From contig CAYPYN010000009.1 of NCBI GenBank assembly GCA_964415295.1, forward strand, positions 74,932 through 138,931: a stretch of DNA of 64,000 nucleotides, in the 5' to 3' direction. Source of the DNA: SB21 sp964415295 (GTDB taxonomy: Bacteria > CLD3 > SB21). Of the stretch, positions 26,428-35,580 are shown piece after piece; the first letter of the stretch is position 1, and the number at the start of each line of letters is the position of its first letter. The position numbers and the translations under genes are program-made. The notes under the pieces were generated by a model. That model saw only the letters and a list, made by a program, of their open reading frames with translations. It ran no database searches and was not told the origin of the DNA.

Positions 26428-26838
26428 TTATTTCTCACCGCAAAGTGCCAGAAGTTCTTTCCACACTTCCGGTGTCACTGGTATGACGGATAACCGCGGT
26501 TGCCGGACCAGTTTCAGATCCGAAAAACGCTTGTTGGATTTTATGTTAGCAAGTGTGAGTTCTTTCTTAACCTTTTTCCTTGCCGCAAGGTCTATGACGA
26601 AGGCTTTAGGATCCTTGCTCTTCGGATCGGGATAAGGCAGCGAAGCGATCTCGGTTATTCCTACAATTGATTTTTCATCACCGCTGTGATAAAAAAACGC
26701 CAAGTCTCCTTTCTTCATGGAGCGAATGTAATTCAAGGCTTGCGGATTCTTCACGCCATCCCATATCGTTTTACCGTCTTTAACCAGATGGTCAAATGAA
26801 TAAGTTCCGGGTTCTGACTTCAAGATCCAAAAAGCCAT
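26428..26838 (-). CDS. EVE-domain protein
   Basis: 136 residues consisting of one EVE (PUA-like) domain: 'WILKSEPGTYSFDHLVKDGKTIWDGVKN' at the start, 'MKKGDLAFFYHSG' in the middle and 'VRQPRLSVIPVTPEVWKELLAL' at the end, broken here at natural loops. EVE domains bind modified bases in DNA or RNA, and in some genomes are fused to defence nucleases. This one is the stand-alone thymocyte-nuclear-protein-1-like form, usually a housekeeping gene. GGAG lies about 7 nt before the ATG. It follows the histidine kinase gene by 11 nt on the same strand. Confidence 0.85.
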   Translation of the reverse strand: MAFWILKSEPGTYSFDHLVKDGKTIWDGVKNPQALNYIRSMKKGDLAFFYHSGDEKSIVGITEIASLPYPDPKSKDPKAFVIDLAARKKVKKELTLANIKSNKRFSDLKLVRQPRLSVIPVTPEVWKELLALCGEK

Positions 26839-26849
26839 AACATCTCCTT

Positions 26850-28442
26850 TTATTCGTTGTCAAACAAAGTGGGTGTTTTGATCCGAAAATCGACCGTAAA
26901 GGTGGTACCGAGGTTCTCAACACTATCCACCGTTATCTGGGCTTTGTGCTCTTCGATGATCGACTTTACTATAGCCAATCCAAGACCCATGCTGGAAGAC
27001 TTTGTCGAGAAATGCGGCTCGAATATCTTGGACAGGTTCTCCTTTGGAATGCCATGCCCATTGTCCGAAACGACCAGGCGGATCGCCGTATCCATGGCGG
27101 ATGTTCCGATATTTATCCGAGCATCCTTTCGAGAGGCGGTGGCGGCGAGCGCATTATCAACAAGATTGATGATAACACGCTTGACAGCCTCGGAATCCAG
27201 CTCGGCGTTCGGTAGGTCCTGCTGAAGTTCGAGTTTAAAGGATACATTGGCATAAAAGGTCACGACGTCTTTTACGATTTGATTCAGCGAAACAGGCTTG
27301 AACGACAAGCTAGGCATACGCGCAAATTCGGAGAATTCTTTGGTTAGGTTTCTAAGGCTTTGAATCTCCTCTTCAATAATACTATGGCATTCGTCCAAGA
27401 GCTTGCGGTATTTTGGATCATTACCGTGATATGAATCTTTGATTTGTTGAACGGTAAGTTGAATTGGCGTGAGAGGATTTTTGATTTCATGGGCGAGCCG
27501 CTGTGCGATTTCCCTCCAGGCCGACATCTTTTCGAGATAGAGCACACGATCCTGTTCTTGCCGGATGTTCTGAACCATTTGATTAAATGACACCATCAGC
27601 TGGCCAATCTCATCGTGACGGGGTTTCATATTGATCTGATAGTCCAGGTTTCCCTTGGAGATTTGGTCCGTCCCGAGTGCCAGGATCCTGATTGGCTCTG
27701 TCATGATCGATGAAAAGAAGACACCCAATGCCAGTGAAAATAGGATCAGTACAACATAGATGGTCAAGAAGGCATACAAAAAACTGCTTTTTATGTTTTC
27801 GCTTTCGACCTGGAGGGCATTATAGAACTGAAGTGCGTTCAGAATGTTCTCTGATTTCTGATAGAATTCAGGGTTAATAAGTGTCACGCTGAGGATAACA
27901 CCTTTCTGCTGGTTGGGCATGACCATTGGAATTCCGGTCACCAGCACGTGTTCACGTTCCCGGTAATCCACGTATTCGGAATTGGTCGTGAGACGCTCCC
28001 TGGCAAACATCGTATCTCTCAGCGCTCTCAAGATATCATCATGAATATAGCCGGCCGAAAGCGCTATCTCGTGCATATTGATATCGTATAGAGCGATACC
28101 GTCGAGTTTATTCTTTTCGACCAGGTTAAGGTTATTCAATAGGTCGATATCGGATTGGCGTAACGGCCGTGAGTTAAAGATACGCATGAAGTCAATGATC
28201 TGGGGGGTTTCGATATATTGCCGCGTATTTTTGAGGCTGGCCTTCTTTTCCTTTTGTATGATCGAACGCGAGATCTCAACAGCATCTTCAAGAGCGAGTT
28301 CAATCCGGCTGTTAAGGCCAAGGTTAAAGAGTTTTCCCATCATGTTCTGGAATAAATAGGAAAGAGGGATCGCAGGCAAAATGGCAATGACCGCAATACT
28401 TATGATGAGTTTGTATTTTATTTTGTTGAATAGGGTGCTCAT
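26850..28442 (-). CDS. NtrY-like membrane sensor histidine kinase
   Basis: 530 residues. There are two membrane helices (about 12-30 and 215-237) around a periplasmic sensor of roughly 180 residues, then a HAMP domain, HisKA with His318 in 'LAHEIKNPLTPI', and HATPase_c with N box 'INLVDNALAA', G1 'VSDNGHGIP' and G2 'GLGLAIVK'. The 'HEIKNPLTPIQ' signature is that of the NtrY family. No response regulator is adjacent. The gene overlaps the upstream DUF4390 gene by 4 nt (ATGA-type junction), an arrangement also seen next to NtrY-like kinases in Proteobacteria. Confidence 0.9.
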   Translation of the reverse strand: MSTLFNKIKYKLIISIAVIAILPAIPLSYLFQNMMGKLFNLGLNSRIELALEDAVEISRSIIQKEKKASLKNTRQYIETPQIIDFMRIFNSRPLRQSDIDLLNNLNLVEKNKLDGIALYDINMHEIALSAGYIHDDILRALRDTMFARERLTTNSEYVDYREREHVLVTGIPMVMPNQQKGVILSVTLINPEFYQKSENILNALQFYNALQVESENIKSSFLYAFLTIYVVLILFSLALGVFFSSIMTEPIRILALGTDQISKGNLDYQINMKPRHDEIGQLMVSFNQMVQNIRQEQDRVLYLEKMSAWREIAQRLAHEIKNPLTPIQLTVQQIKDSYHGNDPKYRKLLDECHSIIEEEIQSLRNLTKEFSEFARMPSLSFKPVSLNQIVKDVVTFYANVSFKLELQQDLPNAELDSEAVKRVIINLVDNALAATASRKDARINIGTSAMDTAIRLVVSDNGHGIPKENLSKIFEPHFSTKSSSMGLGLAIVKSIIEEHKAQITVDSVENLGTTFTVDFRIKTPTLFDNE

Positions 28443-29029
28443 CGGCTTTCAAGCTCGTTGATGCGGAATTTGTCGGATCGGAACCAGGCGTCTTCTTCTT
28501 TGCTGTTTCCAAAGAAGAATCTAATGATCGCGCTCAGACTAAAATTCGATTTGGACCGGTCCTGATCCATAGAGTCTATAACGCTTCCCGTTGAACTATT
28601 AAGAAGATGCGTCCTGATATGCAGATAATAATCGGCTCCGGGCTTGAATTCTTTGAGGGGCCATAAATGTATACGGGTCAGGTGGGTTAAAGAAGCTCTC
28701 AGAGAATCCATTGATTTGTATTTCGTTTCACGGTCGGGATATCTGATCACAAAAAATTCGTCCCAAACGTCATAACGTATCTGAAGTTCGATTTGCTCAC
28801 TGCGAATTTCCTGCTGTTCCGTATCTGTGATCTTCATAGATAAATGCAGATGCAAAGGCAGGCCGCTCAGAAGAGCGGAGCTGTGCTTTTCGTCGATAAT
28901 GCTATTCGCCTTGACATCGGCCGCCAAAAACTCGCCTGTCTTATAGACAGACAAGCCGGTAACAGTAATACCGGATGTCTGGATGATTATCAATGTGAGA
29001 AACGTGAAAAGAGATGGTAAATAATGCAT
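28439..29029 (-). CDS. DUF4390-like exported protein
   Basis: 196 residues with an N-terminal signal peptide (about 1-20). The body is beta-rich, with 'SGLPLHLHLSMKI', 'QIRYDVWDEFFVIRY' and 'FKPGADYYLHIRTHL', which is the pattern of DUF4390 proteins. Those are periplasmic proteins encoded next to NtrY-type kinases. It overlaps the kinase gene by 4 nt and so is almost certainly translated with it; an accessory role in sensing is a reasonable inference. The family assignment is from pattern memory and not certain. nth starts 5 nt away on the same strand. Confidence 0.65.
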   Translation of the reverse strand: MHYLPSLFTFLTLIIIQTSGITVTGLSVYKTGEFLAADVKANSIIDEKHSSALLSGLPLHLHLSMKITDTEQQEIRSEQIELQIRYDVWDEFFVIRYPDRETKYKSMDSLRASLTHLTRIHLWPLKEFKPGADYYLHIRTHLLNSSTGSVIDSMDQDRSKSNFSLSAIIRFFFGNSKEEDAWFRSDKFRINELESR

Positions 29030-29034
29030 ATCTT

Positions 29035-29694
29035 TTATCTGTGTTTAGTAACGCCGACCTTGGGGCAATGTATTCCAATGGGACACAGCGTACAATGAGG
29101 CGAAATGGGTTTGCAGACATTTTGACCATAAGTGACCAAGAGGTCATTATACTTCATCCAGTACCTTACAGGAAGCTTTTGCCGCAACGCTATCTCGCTT
29201 TCATCGGGTGTTTTGGTTCGGATATAACCAAAACGGTTGGATATTCTATGAACGTGCGTGTCGACACACATGGCTGGTATCCCGTATCCGAGTATAAGGA
29301 CCAAGTTGGCAGTCTTTCGCCCGACCCCTTTGAATTTGAGCAATGTATCAAGGTCTCTTGGAACCTTACCATTGTACTTTTCCAATAGTTCTCTGCAAAT
29401 ACCTATGATATGAGAAGCCTTGTTACGATAAAACGCTACCGGATAAATCAGGTTTTGTATTTGGCGTGCATTAAGACATATCATGGATTCCGGTGAATCC
29501 GCTTCTGAAAACAGTCTTTCACTCGCCGCCATCGTCACCTCATCTTTGGTTCTCAGACTGAGCAATGTAGCGATGAGGACTCGGAATGGAGAGGTCCGGC
29601 CCTTTGCGATCATACTGACCGAAGGTTGAATCCATTGTCTGGATTCATTCTCAATAATTGCCAATACACGACCTATATTCTTATTAGTTATCAT
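29035..29694 (-). CDS. nth: Endonuclease III (DNA glycosylase/AP lyase)
   Basis: 219 residues. The helix-hairpin-helix is 'LLKFKGVGRKTANLVLILG', with the catalytic lysine in 'GRKTA' and the catalytic aspartate in 'CVDTHVHRISNR'. The C-terminal iron-sulfur loop is intact with CX6CX2CX5C spacing ('CKPISPHCTLCPIGIHC'). It excises oxidised pyrimidines and cuts the abasic site. It heads a minus-strand operon with the DUF4390 and kinase genes, an unusual partnership. The related glycosylase mutY lies 2.1 kb away on the same strand beyond the VanW gene. Confidence 0.93.
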   Translation of the reverse strand: MITNKNIGRVLAIIENESRQWIQPSVSMIAKGRTSPFRVLIATLLSLRTKDEVTMAASERLFSEADSPESMICLNARQIQNLIYPVAFYRNKASHIIGICRELLEKYNGKVPRDLDTLLKFKGVGRKTANLVLILGYGIPAMCVDTHVHRISNRFGYIRTKTPDESEIALRQKLPVRYWMKYNDLLVTYGQNVCKPISPHCTLCPIGIHCPKVGVTKHR

Positions 29695-29915
29695 CGGGTC
29701 AATAAAAACCGGGATCTAAATTCTATTGCATAAGTGCAACGGATATGATTAATTATTCCGGTCAAGATAGAAAAGATTTTCTGATAACTCAACACATTCG
29801 ATTAAAAATATTGTTATTTTACGCGGATAAGTGTTAATTTATGGCGGTTCAATTCAGGCTTCCCCGCGGCTTACCTGTTACCGACTATGAACCCGAACGA
29901 TAATTTGATTCATTC

Positions 29916-31829
29916 ATGAGCAAACAACCCATCTCCATACCTTTTACAGAGCCTTTGACCGACTCGTTCTTTGAAGGTAAACCGCCGCTTAAAGAAAAGG
30001 CAGGCTTCTATAACCAACACAGAAGGAATCCCATTTTCATAGGAACTCTCTTGTTGGTGGGCTGGATGGTGAGCCTGATAGCGGTCAATAACGCGTATCT
30101 CAACGATCGTATCGTATGGAATTCTAAGATCGGAGCCGTGGATGTTGGCGGTAAGACAGTACACGAAGCCAGGCAATTAATCAGTGATCATATAACTAAG
30201 TTCCGTAAGACGAGCGTCAAAATTTCAAGTAATGAAGGTGAATATCGAATTGTTCATCAGGAGTTCGATCCTCAGTTCGATCCCGACATGGTCTTATTTG
30301 AAGCTTTCCGTCGCGGTCATCAGCATGATTTCCTGGAAAACCAAAAAACACGGTTAGCGTCGGTCTTTCGGGTTTCCTTCCATAGTCTGGACCACTGGTT
30401 TGATGAAAAAGGATTTGAAAATAAAATCGTCTTACATATTCCCAAACTGAATGAAAACCCCGTTGTGGATGCTGAAGTCGTACTTGCCGGAAAGGAATTC
30501 ATGGCCAAACCCGGACGAGACGGGTATGGATTCAATACGGCCGATGCATTAGAACAATACAACCGCATTCTGGCACGTCTGGGAGTGGAAAATCTGAAGA
30601 TAGAGATATTCCCAAAATCTCCGGACATAGATCTCAACATGGCTCAGTTTGCCAGGCGTCGCGCGAATCAGCTGATACGGCGCCGCTTGACCATGATCTA
30701 CAGTTACGACGGATACAATTACGACCGATGGACTATAGACAACTATGAAAGAAAAAATTGGATCGAATTCAGAAAGGTCAAGGAATTTGGTAATTATTCA
30801 CTTTATCCGGTCCTGAACTCGGATAGGTTGCGCAACGATTTGAATCACCGGATCGCGCCCTATATGTACCGTGCAAAAGAAGATATTATCATCAAAAGCG
30901 AGAACGGCAAACCGGTTGTGGAAGGCATCGCCAAAGACGGGTATTATTTGGATGTTCCAAAAACGATCAAGGCGATCAACTCGGCTATCATTCATAATGA
31001 GCTTGATACGTCGGGTCACTATGCGGTACCTCTGGAGGTCGCGTACCTCAAAGGCGGCGTGTCAAATCCGAACAACGAATTCGGGATATCCGACGTACTG
31101 GCAACCGGTGTTACCGACTTTTTCGGCTCACCGGAAAATCGGAAATTCAACATCAACCACGCCTCACCTTCTTTCCAAAACGTGATTATTGAGCCCGGCA
31201 AGAAGTTCTCATTTATTCGTCAAATGGGAAAAGTGGACAGCACGACCGGCTACGAGAAGGAACTGGTTATTATCAACGGCGACAGTACCGAGCCCCAGTA
31301 CGGAGGCGGTATGTGTCAGGTATCAAGTACACTTTTCCGAACGGCCTTTTTTGCGGGACTTAAAATTATCAAGAGATCCAATCATTCCTTTGAAGTTAAG
31401 TACTATTTGCCGTCCGGACTCGATGCTACGGTTGCCGATTTCGGCCCGGACCTTGTCTTCGAAAACGATACCAAAAATCTGATCCTGATGCAAAATCTCG
31501 TCGATCTTAAACGGACCAAGATGTATTTCAAGCTTTTCGGAAAGAACGACGGGCGTAAGATTCGTTTCGAAGGTCCCAATGATGACGGACCTGTGGGGGA
31601 GAAGAATGAACACTACCGGATTACGTGGTACCGGTACATTGAGTTCCCTGACGGCAAATCCAGAACAGACAAATTTATGTCTGTTTACAGAAACAAGGAC
31701 CTTGTCAAGAAACACCAGCCGGAAAATCTTCTGGTAAAAATGGACAGCAGTTTTGTTCCGGTATCGCTTGATACCACAAAATTTGATCTTCCAGTTTCCA
31801 GCGACACTACTTACGGTATTCCGCCATGA
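29916..31829 (+). CDS. VanW-family membrane-anchored protein
   Basis: 637 residues. One membrane anchor at about 44-63 follows a cytoplasmic N-terminus; the rest faces the periplasm. Two repeats of the peptidoglycan-binding-4 type precede the VanW domain (about 385-520), whose signature is 'GGGMCQVSSTLFRTAFFAG' followed by 'RSNHSFEVKYYLPSGLDATV'. VanW proteins accompany cell-wall genes in Gram-positives and occur widely elsewhere; the biochemical role is unknown, and the name does not imply vancomycin resistance. No van genes are nearby. The upstream 221 bp are AT-rich. The 3' end overlaps the convergent mutY by 23 nt. Confidence 0.85.
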   Translation: MSKQPISIPFTEPLTDSFFEGKPPLKEKAGFYNQHRRNPIFIGTLLLVGWMVSLIAVNNAYLNDRIVWNSKIGAVDVGGKTVHEARQLISDHITKFRKTSVKISSNEGEYRIVHQEFDPQFDPDMVLFEAFRRGHQHDFLENQKTRLASVFRVSFHSLDHWFDEKGFENKIVLHIPKLNENPVVDAEVVLAGKEFMAKPGRDGYGFNTADALEQYNRILARLGVENLKIEIFPKSPDIDLNMAQFARRRANQLIRRRLTMIYSYDGYNYDRWTIDNYERKNWIEFRKVKEFGNYSLYPVLNSDRLRNDLNHRIAPYMYRAKEDIIIKSENGKPVVEGIAKDGYYLDVPKTIKAINSAIIHNELDTSGHYAVPLEVAYLKGGVSNPNNEFGISDVLATGVTDFFGSPENRKFNINHASPSFQNVIIEPGKKFSFIRQMGKVDSTTGYEKELVIINGDSTEPQYGGGMCQVSSTLFRTAFFAGLKIIKRSNHSFEVKYYLPSGLDATVADFGPDLVFENDTKNLILMQNLVDLKRTKMYFKLFGKNDGRKIRFEGPNDDGPVGEKNEHYRITWYRYIEFPDGKSRTDKFMSVYRNKDLVKKHQPENLLVKMDSSFVPVSLDTTKFDLPVSSDTTYGIPP

Positions 31830-32880
31830 GCCGCACGGCAATCTGTTTGTGCACTTTTGAAAAGGCCAGCTGTTCCAGCTCGTCTATTTTGACCCATCTC
31901 AATCTTTTTCCCTTCACCGAGCCTGCGCCGCATCGGCACAAAAAAAAGTCAATGACGATGCCGTAATGGGAATACTGGTGTTTTACTGTGTCAAAGAGGG
32001 AGATGGGTCGTACTCGAAGTCCCGTCTTTTGCTTGATTTCCCGAACGCAAGCCTCTTGTGATGTCTCATTCCTTTCTATCCGGCCTCCGGGAAACTCCCA
32101 AAGATTTCCCAGAATGACATGGGCGGAGCGTTTAGCGACAAGCACTTTGTTACCTTTTTTTATGATGGCAGCCGAGATAGAAATGCGGTGCCGTGCAGGC
32201 TTCTTTGGCTTGACCGGCAGCACTGCTGGATTGGGCATTTCCAGAAAAGCACGGCAGATTTTTCGGCACGGGCATTCATGGCATTTTGGCTGTGACGGCG
32301 TGCAAATGAGCGACCCGATTTCCATCAAGGCTTGTGAAAAATCAGAGGCTCTTCCTTTCGGGAAAAGCTGTCCGACGATATCTTCCACCTTTTGTTTGGT
32401 TGTTGATCGAGTTATGTCTGACTCGATCCTGAAAAGTCTGGATATGAGTCTCAAGACATTACCGTCAACGGCCGGATAAGGGAGATTGAACGCGATACTC
32501 AGAACAGATCCACAGGTATAGGGTCCAAAGCCCGGCAAAGACATAAGGGAATCATAATCATCCGGAATTCGGCCGTTGTAATTCTTGACTATCAGCCTGG
32601 CGGCGGAATGCATGAACCGGGCCCGCCGGTAATAACCCAATCCCTCCCAGATTTTGAGTACGTCGTCCTCATGGGCCGCTGCCAAAGCGTGAATGGTAGA
32701 AAATCTACTGAGGAAGCGTTCGTAATAAGGAATAACCTGAGCGACCTGGGTTTGCTGCAACATGATTTCGGAGACCCAGATCCTGTACGGATCCGCAGTT
32801 CGGCGCCAGGGCAGATCCCGTTTGTTCTTAGTATACCATCTTAGCAGCGGACCGGAAACATTACACATCTTTGTGAACAT
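31807..32880 (-). CDS. mutY: A/G-specific adenine glycosylase MutY
   Basis: About 357 residues. The catalytic helix is 'WVSEIMLQQTQV' (the Glu of 'SEIMLQQT' is the acid), and the helix-hairpin-helix is 'LPGFGPYTCGSVLSIAF' with 'VDGNVLRLISRLF'. The iron-sulfur loop 'CTPSQPKCHECPCRKIC' has CX6CX2CX5C spacing. A C-terminal NUDIX-like domain (about 225-355, with 'GGRIERNETSQEACVREI') reads 8-oxoG, as in MutY. It removes A opposite 8-oxoG. The ATG at 32880 is preferred; a GTG at 32892 would add four residues and neither has a clear ribosome binding site. It overlaps the VanW gene tail to tail. Confidence 0.93.
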   Translation of the reverse strand: MFTKMCNVSGPLLRWYTKNKRDLPWRRTADPYRIWVSEIMLQQTQVAQVIPYYERFLSRFSTIHALAAAHEDDVLKIWEGLGYYRRARFMHSAARLIVKNYNGRIPDDYDSLMSLPGFGPYTCGSVLSIAFNLPYPAVDGNVLRLISRLFRIESDITRSTTKQKVEDIVGQLFPKGRASDFSQALMEIGSLICTPSQPKCHECPCRKICRAFLEMPNPAVLPVKPKKPARHRISISAAIIKKGNKVLVAKRSAHVILGNLWEFPGGRIERNETSQEACVREIKQKTGLRVRPISLFDTVKHQYSHYGIVIDFFLCRCGAGSVKGKRLRWVKIDELEQLAFSKVHKQIAVRLMAEYRK

Positions 32881-32926
32881 TCGGCTATTCACAGCCGAGA
32901 TGCGGCCCGAACGTCTAACAATCTTA

Positions 32927-32955
32927 TTGATATTGGAAACCCTTTTGTCTATATT
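32927..32955 (+). promoter_or_regulatory. Putative sigma-70-type promoter for dcd
   Basis: TTGATA (32927-32932) and TATATT (32950-32955) are exactly 17 nt apart, each one mismatch from consensus. The predicted start would leave a leader of about 45 nt before the dcd ATG. It lies in the AT-rich gap between the divergent mutY and dcd genes. Confidence 0.6.
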
Positions 32956-33006
32956 TTTTTCTAATTTAATACAAAATATTCAATTTTAAAACCCAAATAA
33001 CTCCAT

Positions 33007-33564
33007 ATGATTCTGACCGACCAACAAATTCTGGCTGAGATTGAAAAAAAGAATATCGTCATCGAACCCTTTAGGCGCGAATGCCTTGGAACCAATAGCT
33101 ATGATGTGCACCTGGCCAAGTACATGGCGGTTTACAGCGACGATATCATTGACTGCAAGAAGGATAATCCCATAGTGCATTTTGAGATTCCCGCGGAAGG
33201 TTTCTTGTTACTGCCTACCAAGTTGTATCTCGGCGTGACGGAAGAATATACTGAAACGCTCAAACATGTCCCGTTTTTGGAAGGTAAGTCCAGTATCGGG
33301 AGATTAGGTATTGATATCCATGCCACGGCCGGCAAGGGAGATGTAGGTTATTGCAATACTTGGACATTGGAGATATCGGTCAAACAACCAGTTATCATTT
33401 ACGCCGGCATGCCCATTGGACAGCTCATTTACTTCGAAATTGCGGGTGAGACTGATACGCCGTACAATAAAAAACCATCGGCGAAGTACCTGGAGCGCAC
33501 TGTAAAACCCGTTGGTTCAAGAATGTTTAAGAATTTCAATGCCAAGGAAAATAAATGGAAGTAA
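33007..33564 (+). CDS. dcd: dCTP deaminase
   Basis: 185-residue trimeric dUTPase-fold enzyme that deaminates dCTP to dUTP for thymidylate synthesis. The family motifs are 'CLGTNSYDVHLAKYMAVY', 'FLEGKSSIGRLGIDIHATAG' and 'TWTLEISVKQPV' with the catalytic glutamate, then 'AGMPIGQLIYFE'. The wording of these motifs is the Bacteroidetes/FCB version rather than the enterobacterial one, which is one of the better taxonomic pointers in the window. A good promoter lies 50 nt upstream. The two-component pair follows after 27 nt. Confidence 0.94.
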   Translation: MILTDQQILAEIEKKNIVIEPFRRECLGTNSYDVHLAKYMAVYSDDIIDCKKDNPIVHFEIPAEGFLLLPTKLYLGVTEEYTETLKHVPFLEGKSSIGRLGIDIHATAGKGDVGYCNTWTLEISVKQPVIIYAGMPIGQLIYFEIAGETDTPYNKKPSAKYLERTVKPVGSRMFKNFNAKENKWK

Positions 33565-33591
33565 GACTTATGATTTTGTAGGTCCGTCCCC

Positions 33592-35568
33592 ATGTATAAT
33601 CCAACAAAGATCGCCGAGACATTGTCGCAGTTTGAAAAGCGTTTTCATGAGGAAAACCCGGATGGACTTTACCTCAAATCGCTCTTTGAATTCTGTTGCG
33701 CATTAAGACCGCTTTTACCCCCCTACATTTCAATTGTGATTACCGATCTGAAAAAAGTCACGGTGTGTTTCTGGGGGGATGACCTCAGATTATCTTTGAC
33801 GGAAGGCGAAGATATAGGCGATCAATGGAGGATCAGAGAGGTCATTGAAAATAAGAGAGCAATCTCTTACGTATCCGCCGCACATGGAGTAGAGTATGGA
33901 CATATCGGGCTCCCGCTGCACAATAATCGGGGAGAGGCTATCGGCTCTTTCCATTGTTTCTATCAGCAAGATCCGACGTCCTTTCTGTTGTCTATTCAGG
34001 AAACCAAGCAGGAAACGGTTCACGCGATCGTAACACGGATGAAAAAAGAGATCATCTTCAGCTATCTGGCTGAAAGACTGTATCAACTTATACGTGCCCA
34101 TCACATTCAAATCACGACTAGAAATCTGCAGGACAATTCTTTCAATGTGATTTCGGAGTTTGCTGTAGACAAAAACGGCTCCTTTTTGGAAAAAGAGATA
34201 CGTGCTGATGGAAAGCATGCTTCGCGAATATATCAAACAATAATCAGTACGGCTCAGACTTTGATCCAACGGAACGACAAGGGGTCTGGCGGAAACTCAC
34301 CTGTGATAAACGATGCGGTGAAGACCTTAATGGTTGTTCCGATTGTTTCCAAGGACGAGGTCATAGGCTCGATCAATCTTGGATTTCCGGAAGAGGCCTG
34401 GCATAACAAAAGGTATGTTACCGCGGTTGAAGAACTGGCAAGTTACCTGTCATTGGTTGTGGAGTTTGCGGAGATATCACAAAAGGATTACGAAACAATA
34501 CCCGATGCGCGGTATCGTGAAAAAGGGTTGAAAAGACCATCCGATGCGGTTTCCGGATTGGCTTTTGAATTAAAGGACAAACTCTTTCAGATAGCTTTGC
34601 AGCTGTTTGATCTCTATGATAAGAGTCCTGAAAATGTGAAGGTTTGGATGCCTGTTATCGCACACATAGAGGACATGGCTTTGGGCATACAGAATGTTCT
34701 TAAGGAGCGCCTTGATGACGAGCCGTTGAACTCCGAAGCTGTATCTTTGCCGGATTTGATCGGTGAGTTTATTCTCCAAACTGAAGAAAAAATGCTCAAA
34801 TCCGAGCAACAGGGGAACACTGTTTTGGTCAATGAAATAAAAAGTTCGGAGGCCGTTGAAGTAAACAAGGCAAACATGACAGCCATACTTCAGCATGTGC
34901 TCAGGAAAATGATGAAAAATATGCCGTCCCATATCTATTTTCAGAACAGACATGAAAACGGCCGGCTTTATCTGGAAATAAGGACGTCGCAGCAGAGCTA
35001 TGCCGGCATCTGGAAGGATAAACCGCAAGATACGGAGGCCGACCAACGCCTGCTGAGATTGCTTCTGGAATTGAACGGGATTCCGATGCGCTACTTCCGG
35101 ACTTCCGATAATCATTGCGGTTACCGCCTTTTATTCCCGATTAACGATCTTAAAAGTGCTACTGTTGCTCCGGCCTTGATGACAACAGAATCTAAATCGT
35201 CACGATCTTGGCAAGTGCTGATTGTTGATGATGACGATGCTTTGAGAGATCTGATGGTAGATATATTGGCGTCGAGGAACTATAACATCGTGTGTTGTGC
35301 GGATGCGGGCCATGCCCTGACGGAATTCAAGATGAAGCCCTACGATCTTGTGATTACGGATTACAGCCTGCCGGGGAAAAGCGGCCTGGACCTGGCCTCC
35401 GAAATCAAAAAAATCAGACAGGAAACGCCTGTGGTCATGGTGACCGGTTGGGGATCGGAATTGGAAAGCATCAAAGAAGGCCGAAAAAATATCGATTATG
35501 TGTTATCAAAACCTTTCAATCTTGCGGATCTTTTGAGCGCCGTCGAGGGTTCAATCAAGACTGCATAA
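33592..35568 (+). CDS. GAF / pseudo-histidine-kinase / C-terminal receiver protein
   Basis: 658-residue cytoplasmic signalling protein. A GAF-like region covers about 170-305 ('VNDAVKTLMVVPIVSKDEVIGSINLGF' type strands). The segment that should be the H-box reads 'LAFELKDKL', so Phe325 replaces the phospho-accepting histidine. The following ATPase-like region has neither a proper N box nor a DxGxG G1 motif. A complete receiver domain fills 540-658, with Asp590 as phosphoacceptor and Lys640 ('SKPF'). So this is a receiver protein with a dead kinase core. It ends 12 nt before a receiver-kinase gene that could be its donor. No output domain is present. Confidence 0.78.
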   Translation: MYNPTKIAETLSQFEKRFHEENPDGLYLKSLFEFCCALRPLLPPYISIVITDLKKVTVCFWGDDLRLSLTEGEDIGDQWRIREVIENKRAISYVSAAHGVEYGHIGLPLHNNRGEAIGSFHCFYQQDPTSFLLSIQETKQETVHAIVTRMKKEIIFSYLAERLYQLIRAHHIQITTRNLQDNSFNVISEFAVDKNGSFLEKEIRADGKHASRIYQTIISTAQTLIQRNDKGSGGNSPVINDAVKTLMVVPIVSKDEVIGSINLGFPEEAWHNKRYVTAVEELASYLSLVVEFAEISQKDYETIPDARYREKGLKRPSDAVSGLAFELKDKLFQIALQLFDLYDKSPENVKVWMPVIAHIEDMALGIQNVLKERLDDEPLNSEAVSLPDLIGEFILQTEEKMLKSEQQGNTVLVNEIKSSEAVEVNKANMTAILQHVLRKMMKNMPSHIYFQNRHENGRLYLEIRTSQQSYAGIWKDKPQDTEADQRLLRLLLELNGIPMRYFRTSDNHCGYRLLFPINDLKSATVAPALMTTESKSSRSWQVLIVDDDDALRDLMVDILASRNYNIVCCADAGHALTEFKMKPYDLVITDYSLPGKSGLDLASEIKKIRQETPVVMVTGWGSELESIKEGRKNIDYVLSKPFNLADLLSAVEGSIKTA

Positions 35569-35580
35569 CGCGTTATCAGA

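Noticed and set aside
29841..29903. 20-codon frame upstream of the VanW gene, a possible leader peptide
   Set aside because: No ribosome binding site and no run of regulatory codons or attenuator hairpin.
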